19,443 bases of DNA from Methanobacteriota archaeon (GTDB taxonomy: Archaea; Hydrothermarchaeota; Hydrothermarchaeia; Hydrothermarchaeales; BMS3B): the NCBI GenBank assembly GCA_003229935.1, contig QIGD01000006.1:1-19443 (forward strand), given 5' to 3'. The notes beneath the pieces are model-generated. The model did not search any database, was not told the origin of the DNA, and saw nothing but the letters and a program-made list of their open reading frames with translations. This document shows, one piece after another, positions 13,302 through 19,443 of the stretch. A program made the translations under genes and the position numbers. Position 1 is the first letter of the stretch. Every line of letters begins with the position of its first letter.

Positions 13302-14492
13302 ATGGAGAATTTCAGGTTCACCCGTGTGGAGTTTGCAGGTTCTCTTGGTGACTTGGGTACTTTGATACCTCTGGCAGTCGGTCTGATTGTTATAGATGGT
13401 CTGAGTTCCAGTATTGTCCTTCTTATGGTTGGGATATTTTATGTTTCTGCTGGGATTTATTTCAAAATACCCATGCCTGTTCAACCTTTGAAGGTGGTTT
13501 CCGCTATAGCAATAGCTATGGGCCCAAAAATTGTTACTCCAGAAGTACTTGCAGCTTCGTCACTTCTCTTTGGTGTTATATTAATTGTAATCTCCATAAC
13601 TGGAATAATCGATTTTCTTGGCAGGTTTTTCACAAAGCCTATTATCAGAGGTATTCAGCTTGGTCTGGGCCTGATTCTTGTATCCAAGGCTCTTGTTCTT
13701 ATTACCATTCCACAGCTTTTTATAGTTCCTGGAATGATTCTGCCGAGATTTATACATGGAATTCCTCTTTCACAGAATTTAATATTTGGAATAGTTGGCT
13801 TCTTTCTTGTTCTTATTCTCATAAATTCGAAGCGTTACCCTGCTGCTCTTGTGATAATAATAGTGGGAGCAGTTATGGGACTGTTTATTGGAGGGACCAG
13901 AGGAATGCCTTTTTCCCTTGGCCCAACTGAAATCAGACTTTTCTTCCCGAATAAAGCCAATTTCATGACAGCATTTTTTCTCCTTGTTCTTCCTCAGATT
14001 CCCCTTACAATAGGTAATGCTATAATTTCAACAGGTGATACAGCCAAAAGCCTTTTTGGAGTTGAAAAGGCGAAGAAAGTGACTTATAAAGCTCTTGGTA
14101 TGAGTATGGGTATTGTCAATATCATTGTTGGTGCTTTTGGTGGCATGCCAATGTGCCATGGTACAGGTGGAATGGCTGCTCACTACCGCTTTGGAGCAAG
14201 AACAGCCGGGAGTAATATTATTATTGGTACGATTTTTGTGGTTCTTGCACTTCTGTTTGGCAAAGTTTCTGTATCTCTTCTGACATCAATACCTGCTTCA
14301 GTGCTTGGAGTGCTCCTTCTGTTTGCAGGTCTTGAGCTTGCACTTCTTGTCAGAGACCTTAAGAATATTAATGACTATTTTATTTCTTTGCTCATAGCCG
14401 GGATTGCAGTGGCCACAACAAATATGAGTTATGCTTTTATTGCTGGAATAAGTGTGAAATATATTATAGATACTATGAAGATAAGACTATAA
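13302..14492 (+). CDS. MOT1-type molybdate (sulfate) transporter
   Basis: About 397 residues with roughly ten or more membrane helices. Family motifs of MOT1 are clear: FAGSLGDLGTLIPLAVGL near the N-terminus, IPMPVQPLK around residue 55, and PMCHGTGGMAAHYRFGARTAG around 275-295. These form the anion site in plant, algal and prokaryotic MOT1 molybdate transporters, relatives of SulP. Molybdate is the likeliest substrate; tungstate or sulfate is possible. ATG 13302 is chosen (a TTG three bases earlier is in frame) on promoter spacing. It converges with the membrane protein gene ending at 14521. Molybdenum or tungsten supply would fit an archaeon with formylmethanofuran dehydrogenase, though none is in the window. 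Confidence 0.88.
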   Translation: MENFRFTRVEFAGSLGDLGTLIPLAVGLIVIDGLSSSIVLLMVGIFYVSAGIYFKIPMPVQPLKVVSAIAIAMGPKIVTPEVLAASSLLFGVILIVISITGIIDFLGRFFTKPIIRGIQLGLGLILVSKALVLITIPQLFIVPGMILPRFIHGIPLSQNLIFGIVGFFLVLILINSKRYPAALVIIIVGAVMGLFIGGTRGMPFSLGPTEIRLFFPNKANFMTAFFLLVLPQIPLTIGNAIISTGDTAKSLFGVEKAKKVTYKALGMSMGIVNIIVGAFGGMPMCHGTGGMAAHYRFGARTAGSNIIIGTIFVVLALLFGKVSVSLLTSIPASVLGVLLLFAGLELALLVRDLKNINDYFISLLIAGIAVATTNMSYAFIAGISVKYIIDTMKIRL

Positions 14493-14520
14493 GACTCTAG
14501 GCTTGATTACATAAAAATAG

Positions 14521-15705
14521 TTATCTTTTAAGTATGAGCACCATTTCAACAGCAAAGGCAAGGAAGGCAGCAGCAAGAGGAACTGCAAACAGATTGAGTG
14601 CAGGCAGAAGGTCTCTGAGACCAAATAAAGCAAGTGAGATATTCAGAGTTATAAAAATTGCTTTTGCAAGCTGTTTGTTGTAGAGTTCATTGATGAGAGG
14701 TACCTTTTCTTGTCCTACCTTCGAGCTGTATTTCTGAATCCAAGTAAGCATTGGTACAATGTGATACATGGCCCCGATCATGGTTAAACCAACCCAGCCT
14801 GCAAGAATGTAATGTACATGGGTAAAGCTTCCCGGAAAACCGGTAAGAGCAGAGCTCAAGCCTGCAGTGACTCCTGCTACTCCAAAGATAAGAGCGTATG
14901 CCATAAATCTTGCGCTTATATCTGTTTCAGATACAAACGTATTTAGTTTGCTGAGATATGTTTTTGCAATATTAAAGGCAAAGAGATAGAAGCCTAAAAG
15001 GAAGATAATTGAGGAAAATATAAAGAGGCTTCCTTTCTGGGAGAAGCTCAAAAACATTCCAATTGCTCCTATATTTGCTATAAGGAAGTGAATCTCACCG
15101 AGCCTACGGCTGTAGAGTTTCTTCAAAGCAAGCATTGGGAATAACTCATAGAACCCTCCAAAGGTTGTCATTGCAATAAAACCAATTGTTAAAATATGGG
15201 CATGCTCTAAAATATTAAAGCCTGTTATTCCAAGAGTTCCTGTTAAAGCATAGGCAGAGCCGATTATAAGATAAGCTACTGCAGCTAGGAAAAACCATAT
15301 TGCCAGACTGAGTTTGTAGAAATTTTTAACACTTAGTGTAGTTGCATATATTTCAATGGCAAATATCAGGAAAGAGACAAAAGCTATAAAACCTGCCACT
15401 TTAAGAAAGCTGTATTCAATAAGAAAGGAATATGCAAGAGAGATAAATGCTATATTTACAAGGATAAACTGAATCTCTGCAAGCCTTTTGTACCTGATTT
15501 CAGTTCCTATAATTGTTGGAATGAGTTGATACATTGAGCCCATTATTACAAGGGTGAAAAAGGCTCCAGCGATAAGGTGAGTGTGGACGGATTTAAAGTT
15601 TCCATAGCCCAGAGCATCAAGGGCGCCAAACACTACCCCTAATGCAAGATAAACCAGTGATGCCACAAAAAATCTTACTGGCAATAGTCTGAGCAGTCTT
15701 CTCAT
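14521..15705 (-). CDS. Heme-copper-oxidase-subunit-I-like membrane protein with threefold repeat
   Basis: 394 residues and about 12 membrane helices in three units of four. Each unit carries HxH then Y and P at the same offsets: H41/H43-Y59-P63, H168/H170-Y186-P190, H296/H298-Y314-P318. An NI pair follows at N84, N211 and N355 (the third unit has an extra ~16 residues). Canonical heme-copper oxidases have a pseudo-threefold 12-helix plan with His on helices II, VI and X, which fits, but the adjacent His-His of helix VII that binds CuB is missing (only H206). So it probably binds heme or metal but is not an ordinary oxygen reductase; NnrS or CcoN-like families are the nearest I can name. It is the third gene of an operon, 5 nt after the DUF2249 gene. 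Confidence 0.75.
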   Translation of the reverse strand: MRRLLRLLPVRFFVASLVYLALGVVFGALDALGYGNFKSVHTHLIAGAFFTLVIMGSMYQLIPTIIGTEIRYKRLAEIQFILVNIAFISLAYSFLIEYSFLKVAGFIAFVSFLIFAIEIYATTLSVKNFYKLSLAIWFFLAAVAYLIIGSAYALTGTLGITGFNILEHAHILTIGFIAMTTFGGFYELFPMLALKKLYSRRLGEIHFLIANIGAIGMFLSFSQKGSLFIFSSIIFLLGFYLFAFNIAKTYLSKLNTFVSETDISARFMAYALIFGVAGVTAGLSSALTGFPGSFTHVHYILAGWVGLTMIGAMYHIVPMLTWIQKYSSKVGQEKVPLINELYNKQLAKAIFITLNISLALFGLRDLLPALNLFAVPLAAAFLAFAVEMVLILKR

Positions 15706-15710
15706 CTAAT

Positions 15711-15911
15711 TCACTTCTCTGTTATTTTGACTTTCCATAACCCCTGGTCTTGGGTTGCTTTGCAGGTATATCCTTTACTCTCTAGCATTACAATAACAGG
15801 TACTGGTTTTACCTCGACGAGAATCTCGAGCTTACCCAACTCCTTGAGCTTCTCGAGTATTATCTGCGGTCTCTCGCTGTGCTGTATACCTCTGACATCC
15901 AGAATCTCCAT
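15711..15911 (-). CDS. DUF2249 (TusA-fold) protein
   Basis: 66 residues. The start EILDVRGIQ, the middle VEVKPVPVIVMLESKGY and the end GLWKVKI match the DUF2249 pattern LDVRGL ... P ... L ... G ... W.V.I, a small TusA-like alpha/beta fold. The family is often found near genes for nitric oxide response, heme-copper oxidases and Fe-S proteins, and may bind a redox cofactor or sulfur. The only cysteine (Cys50, in YTCKA) is not at the TusA CPxP position, so TusA-type sulfur relay is unlikely. GGGGG inside the end of the upstream DUF59 gene serves as ribosome site; the two genes are separated by one base. Confidence 0.82.
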   Translation of the reverse strand: MEILDVRGIQHSERPQIILEKLKELGKLEILVEVKPVPVIVMLESKGYTCKATQDQGLWKVKITEK

Positions 15912-15912
15912 A

Positions 15913-16188
15913 TTATACCCCCTTCAGTTTATTATTCAGTTCTTCCTCATTTATATACCCTACTACTGTAATATCAACTTGATTCGCAAGCTCTTTAAGA
16001 GATTTTTTTATGCTCTCTGCAAGCTGAACACCCAGAGGGCAGAAAGGGGAAGAAGGTCTGAATTTAAGTGCAATATTATCATCAGATACTGCAAGGTCTT
16101 CAATAAGACCCATATCATATACACTCTGTCCTGTGTGGGGGTCTATTACACCTTTAAGTTTCTCTATAACTCTACTCTCTTCTACCAT
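15913..16188 (-). CDS. MIP18/DUF59-family Fe-S assembly-type protein
   Basis: 91 residues. IDPHTGQSVYDMGLIEDL near the N-terminus matches the DUF59 (MIP18/SufT/PaaD) signature, and SPFCPLG contains the conserved Cys that can hold an iron or Fe-S intermediate. Relatives help load Fe-S clusters into target proteins. As first gene of the operon with DUF2249 and the heme-copper-like membrane protein, it may mature one of them or a partner elsewhere. I chose the ATG at 16188 because GGTGAT lies about 5 nt upstream; a GTG at 16197 lies within that site. Confidence 0.88.
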   Translation of the reverse strand: MVEESRVIEKLKGVIDPHTGQSVYDMGLIEDLAVSDDNIALKFRPSSPFCPLGVQLAESIKKSLKELANQVDITVVGYINEEELNNKLKGV

Positions 16189-16216
16189 TTCTATCACCTA
16201 TATTAATATGGTTAAC

Positions 16217-16228
16217 CGAATATATCCG
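16217..16228 (-). promoter_or_regulatory. Promoter and near-palindrome of the DUF59 operon
   Basis: CGAATATATCCG is a near-palindrome (one mismatched pair) containing the TATA-like GATATATTC on the minus strand. A transcript from it would start near 16197, at the edge of the GGTGAT site and just before the ATG at 16188. GGTTAACC, a perfect 8-bp palindrome, lies between at 16210-16217. Either could be an operator. Confidence 0.35.
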
Positions 16229-16245
16229 ATTTGCCCCGAAAATGT

Positions 16246-18432
16246 TCAGAAGCCGGTTAGTGTGCTCTGTTTCATTTTTGTTATTTTAACCTCTTCTTCC
16301 TCGCCTCCGAGCTGTGCTTTAATACTCTGAGCCAGTTTATTGCCAATCAGAGCAACTGATGCGATTTCTTTAATACTGGCTTTTTTAATCTCTTCAATAG
16401 TTTTAAATCTGTTATATAATTTCCTGGCTCTAACTCTGCCGATACCTTTAATTCCAACAAAATGTATGAGTTCTTCTCCTATACCATGTTTAACTCTAAG
16501 TCTCAACTCTGAAATTTCTCCCATCTTCGTGAAGCCGAAGAGCCTTGCTATTACATCCATCGAGTACAAAAGCCAGTCGGCAGCTTCCACCCGGGAGCGT
16601 ATGTCTCCTGGCGCAAGATTGTACTTGGTCAAAAGGAAATCCTCATTTCTCTCTTTTATCCAATCAATAAAGAAGAGGGTGGTTTTAATTTCTGAGAGGA
16701 AATCTTCGTATCCCCATGGGTCAGAGTATTGCGATGGTGGAGGAAAAAGAAGGAAATCTTCCATTTCATCTGCAGCAGCAATGCACATATCATAATCCTT
16801 CTTTCTCAGGTAGAGTTTGTTCAACTCAGAGGTTTTTGTTATTGCATGAAGAAAAGAAAATTCTGAGGAAGGTTTTTCCTGAGAAACTTCTATGGCATTT
16901 TTAAGTATTAACGCACTCATTGGGTCAATATAAAGTTCTGAAGTGCGCTTTCCAAATTCTGTAGCGCTTCCATTTTCTAGAAATCCTTTTTCAGTGAGAA
17001 ACTCTACAATCTTATTGAGAAGTGCCTCAAGAGCATAGCTTTCCTGCTGGTAGCCAAAGAAAGTTTTGGAAAAGAAGTCTAGAAGTTCTTCAGTATTTGA
17101 GGCATAACCCATGGCAAAAGTGGCAAGAGTGTGGGTTCTGAGACTGGATTCAACAGCAAGCTTTGAATAAATATTTTCAGGTTCAGCAAGAATGTAGTTA
17201 TCAAGAAGGAAGTCTTTTTCCTCATCACTTCTTGCTATTAGAATAGCCTCACCGAAATTGTCATATTTTGGTCTTCCTGCCCTGCCGAGCATCTGCTTTA
17301 TCTCCATCACAGAAAGCTCAACATAGCCGTAGTTTGAATCATATCTTCTATATTCTCTTACAACAACTCTTCTTGCTGGAAGATTGACTCCTGCAGCAAG
17401 AGTGGGTGTTGCTGAGAGTATCTTTATCAAATTTTTCTTATAGGCTCTCTCGACTATCTTCTTCTGCTCTATTTCTAGACCTGCATGGTGGAAGGCACTA
17501 CCTCCTTCGACAGTTCTTGCAAGCTTTCTGCATATCTTTGTGGGTTCTGGAAGAACATGAAGAATTTCCTGCCCAATCTCCTTGAGAAGCTTTTCTTCTA
17601 TTATTCCTGAGCCCTTCAGTTTTTTTGCTGCTTTTACAGCAAAGCTCTCAGCACCCCGTCTGGTATTTATAAAAATAAGGCTCTGCCCTTCTCTGTTCAC
17701 TGTATCAAGGGCAAGGGCAAGGGCAGGCTCATCAGAGTTTTCTATTTCAAGACTGCTGGAATTCGAGAAGATAATCTTCCCATCAAGATAAATACCCTCT
17801 TTAAGCTCAACAGGTCTCCAGTCAGAGGTTATGAGTTCTGCGCCAAGCCAGTCTGCAACTTCCCTTGCATTGCCCACAGTGGCACTGAGTGCTAGAAGTC
17901 TGAGATTTTTATTTATATGCAGAAGTCTTGCAATGGTTACCTCGAGGGTTGCACCTCTTGAAGCATCATTTATAAGATGAATTTCATCAGCTACAACACA
18001 GCTTACCTTGCTTATCCAGGAAGGACTGTGCCTTATCAGGGAATCAGCCTTTTCGCTTGTTGTTATTATTATATCATAGCTTTCCAGCCATCTGGCACCT
18101 GTATCATAGTCACCTGTTGTCAGGGCAACTTTTAAGCCGAGTGTTTCATATGCCTTCAATTCATCAAATTTTTCAGCGCCGAGAGCTTTTAGTGGTACTA
18201 TATATAAAGCCTTACCTCCCCTATCAATAAGATTTTTTATAATCAACATTTCACCTATGAGAGTTTTACCGCTGGCAGTGGGTACCGCTATAACAAAGTT
18301 CTTTTCAAGGTTTAGAAGGCCTTTTCTCAAAGCTTCCTCTTGAGGAGGAAAGAATTCATTTATACCTTTTTTCTTTATTATCTCAATAGCCTTTTCTGGC
18401 ATTCCATAGTTATAAAGCTCTTCAACTTTCAT
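16246..18432 (-). CDS. hel308: Hel308 DNA helicase
   Basis: 728 residues, normal for archaeal Hel308 (ski2-like superfamily 2, 3'-5', acts at stalled forks). Q motif region FPPQEEA ~28-34, Walker A PTASGKT ~51-57, DEIH ~149-152, SAT ~183-185, AFHHAGLE ~313-320, motif VI QMLGRAGRP ~380-388, then winged-helix and ratchet domains and a helix-hairpin-helix VGIKGIGRVRARKL ~655-670. The last eight residues, QSTLTGF with a preceding Lys-rich stretch, look like a PCNA-interacting (PIP) box Qxx(L)xx(F). The ATG at 18432 is the family start. It is divergent from the HisA-related gene with about 70 bp between. Confidence 0.96.
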   Translation of the reverse strand: MKVEELYNYGMPEKAIEIIKKKGINEFFPPQEEALRKGLLNLEKNFVIAVPTASGKTLIGEMLIIKNLIDRGGKALYIVPLKALGAEKFDELKAYETLGLKVALTTGDYDTGARWLESYDIIITTSEKADSLIRHSPSWISKVSCVVADEIHLINDASRGATLEVTIARLLHINKNLRLLALSATVGNAREVADWLGAELITSDWRPVELKEGIYLDGKIIFSNSSSLEIENSDEPALALALDTVNREGQSLIFINTRRGAESFAVKAAKKLKGSGIIEEKLLKEIGQEILHVLPEPTKICRKLARTVEGGSAFHHAGLEIEQKKIVERAYKKNLIKILSATPTLAAGVNLPARRVVVREYRRYDSNYGYVELSVMEIKQMLGRAGRPKYDNFGEAILIARSDEEKDFLLDNYILAEPENIYSKLAVESSLRTHTLATFAMGYASNTEELLDFFSKTFFGYQQESYALEALLNKIVEFLTEKGFLENGSATEFGKRTSELYIDPMSALILKNAIEVSQEKPSSEFSFLHAITKTSELNKLYLRKKDYDMCIAAADEMEDFLLFPPPSQYSDPWGYEDFLSEIKTTLFFIDWIKERNEDFLLTKYNLAPGDIRSRVEAADWLLYSMDVIARLFGFTKMGEISELRLRVKHGIGEELIHFVGIKGIGRVRARKLYNRFKTIEEIKKASIKEIASVALIGNKLAQSIKAQLGGEEEEVKITKMKQSTLTGF

Positions 18433-18502
18433 ATTTATTACCAGCGGAATGGATAATCAATACGAGGGCAAGATTTTTTTATTTAAAAGGAAAAATATCT
18501 CT

Positions 18503-19159
18503 ATGGAAATTATTCCTGTGATTGATATAATGAATGGCAAAGCTGTTCATGCTATAAGAGGGGAGAGGAATAATTATAAGCCCCTGAAGAGTATTTATTC
18601 AGATATTTCTGACCCTGTTGAAATTGCAGAGAATCTTCCATATAAGAGGATTTATGTGGCGGATCTAGATGCAATTATGGGAGATAATTCTAATTTCAAA
18701 ATTATAGAGGAGATTTCAGAATATAAAAGGGTTATTCTTGACTCTGGTATAAAACACAGTAATGAGTTGAATCTCTACAGGGATTTATCTATAAACCCTG
18801 TTATTGGGACAGAAACTCTTGAGTCCATGGAAAATCTAAAAGAAAACCTGCAAATTTCTGAGGAGGTTTTTATGAGTATAGATATTAAAGATGACAGGGT
18901 TATTTCTCCCTTTCTGGATTTGACTCCTCTGAAATGCTTTGAACTTTTTTATGGGAAGGGGATTGAGAATTTTATTTTTCTTGAGATATCAAGCGTAGGC
19001 ACTATGTCTTTGCCTTCTTTTGATTATCTAGATAAAATTAATAAAAAAGTCAAAGTTCTGGTTGGAGGTGGTATAACTAAAAAAGATATTAAAAAATTAA
19101 AAGAGAGGAATGTTTTTGGAGTCCTTATGGGGACTGCCTTATATAATGAATTGGTTTAG
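18503..19159 (+). CDS. HisA/HisF-related TIM-barrel protein (archaeal hisAF-related family)
   Basis: 218 residues from the ATG at 18503, shorter than HisA (about 240). MEIIPVIDIMNGKAVH has Asp8 and MSIDIKD has Asp127, equal in number to the catalytic pair D8/D127 of Thermotoga HisA. LVGGGI (~186-191) and GVLMGTALY (~206-214) are the two phosphate-binding loops. The HisA segment T-E-I-x-x-D-G-T is LEISSVGT here, so the active-site Thr and Asp are Leu160 and Val165. It fits the archaeal hisA/hisF-related family, whose substrate is not known to me, rather than true HisA. The frame extends upstream to 18449, but the family begins at 18503. A TTTATTTA stretch about 22 nt upstream may be its TATA box. 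Confidence 0.85.
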   Translation: MEIIPVIDIMNGKAVHAIRGERNNYKPLKSIYSDISDPVEIAENLPYKRIYVADLDAIMGDNSNFKIIEEISEYKRVILDSGIKHSNELNLYRDLSINPVIGTETLESMENLKENLQISEEVFMSIDIKDDRVISPFLDLTPLKCFELFYGKGIENFIFLEISSVGTMSLPSFDYLDKINKKVKVLVGGGITKKDIKKLKERNVFGVLMGTALYNELV

Positions 19160-19178
19160 AATTGTTTCATGATCCTCT

Positions 19179-19220
19179 GGGCAAGGAAACCCACCTCTTT
19201 AGAGGTGGGAGGAATTGCCC
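19179..19220 (-). repeat. IS200/IS605-type right-end hairpin
   Basis: CCCACCTCT (19190-19198) and AGAGGTGGG (19201-19209) form a perfect stem; GGGCAA (19179-19184) and TTGCCC (19215-19220) add an outer pair. It lies about 30 bp beyond the stop of the minus-strand frame at 19253, as right-end hairpins lie after tnpB. It starts 19 nt after the HisA-related gene. Such right ends also encode the 3' part of the guide RNA (omegaRNA) of TnpB. Confidence 0.6.
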
Positions 19221-19252
19221 TACCTCCATTTTAAAATGATTTTTAATCCAAT

Positions 19253-19443
19253 CTAAACCAACAGGCGTTTCAGCCTGCTCACTGATTCTAGCACTATCAG
19301 GTGTATAGGTTTGATTTGCATGTTTACGACAGGGACTCGTATGTCCTGTCCCCTCTTGCCAGAGAGTAGGTCCTCTTCGGAGCTGTTATTGGCCAGTACT
19401 TTGCGAGGCACACTGAGAGTTTCCTCTCTGTTTAATGCCCCAC
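19253..19443 (-). CDS. tnpB: Probable 3' end of an IS200/IS605 tnpB, cut by window edge
   Basis: A minus-strand frame is open for 62 codons from the window edge to TAG at 19253. The visible part is polar and shows no catalytic motif, as TnpB tails do not; the RuvC Asp and zinc ribbon would lie outside. The call rests on position: the frame ends about 30 bp before a hairpin typical of IS200/IS605 right ends. It could also be a degenerate copy or a chance open frame. Confidence 0.4.
   Translation of the reverse strand, partial: GALNREETLSVPRKVLANNSSEEDLLSGKRGQDIRVPVVNMQIKPIHLIVLESVSRLKRLLV

Noticed and set aside
14521..15705. True terminal oxidase subunit I
   Set aside because: The His-His CuB ligands and the usual oxidase partner genes are missing.
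15727..16206. 159-codon plus-strand frame
   Set aside because: Antisense to the DUF2249 and DUF59 genes, both of which match families.
16340..16795. 151-codon plus-strand frame
   Set aside because: Antisense to hel308 with no motif; hel308 is certain.
18449..18502. 18-residue N-terminal extension of the HisA-related protein
   Set aside because: HisA-type proteins begin with the first beta strand (EIIPVIDI), and the extension has no ribosome site.
1..19443. CRISPR array, tRNA or rRNA genes
   Set aside because: I saw no regularly spaced repeats, no cloverleaf with a TTCGA-type arm and no rRNA motifs anywhere in the window.

Overview
This window looks like a chromosomal stretch of a mesophilic to moderately thermophilic euryarchaeon. 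The pointers are a membrane-anchored archaeal LonB protease, a Hel308 helicase, an archaeal HisA-related protein, TATA-box promoters about 28 nt from several start codons (apparently leaderless genes), and a recurring AGGTGA-type ribosome binding site 5-6 nt before other starts. A metV-metF pair suggests a lineage that uses a MetF-type methylene-pterin reductase. ANME-1 and related archaea are reported to use MetF in place of the F420-dependent Mer, so such a lineage is a reasonable guess but is not proven here.

Layout. 1-142: start of a tnpB reading out of the window, with an IS200/IS605-type hairpin. 190-2508: zinc/cadmium module, an SmtB/CadC-type repressor followed by an overlapping P1B-2 ATPase, with an SmtB-like operator on the repressor's start codon. 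2512-2646: very small zinc-finger protein. 2739-3320: IS200/IS605 insertion with an intact-looking Y1 transposase and a broken tnpB. 3478-5068: metV-metF. 5094-5657: P-loop nucleotide kinase. 5855-7777: lonB. 7816-8235: rhodanese-fold lipoprotein without the catalytic Cys. 8454-9398: flippase-like membrane protein (UPF0104). 9448-9558: MITE. 9669-11763: leuB-type dehydrogenase and argB. 11821-12748: decayed IS5-like transposase beside a second MITE. 12863-13159: small secreted protein. 13302-14492: MOT1-type molybdate transporter. 14521-16188 (minus): DUF59, DUF2249 and a heme-copper-oxidase-like membrane protein. 16246-18432: hel308. 18503-19159: HisA-related protein. 19179-19443: hairpin and probable 3' end of another IS200/IS605 tnpB.

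The most interesting locus is the three-gene minus-strand operon at 14521-16188. Its membrane protein shows a sequence-level threefold repeat: HxH, then Y and P at fixed spacing, repeated every 127-128 residues. This matches the pseudo-threefold architecture of heme-copper oxidases, but the His-His pair of the copper site is absent. It sits with a MIP18-type Fe-S assembly protein and a TusA-fold DUF2249 protein, which suggests a metal/sulfur or nitric-oxide related function that I cannot name. Secondary points are the metal operator on a leaderless start, a PIP-box-like C-terminus on Hel308, competing inverted repeats upstream of the molybdate transporter, and a matched pair of ~110 bp MITEs.
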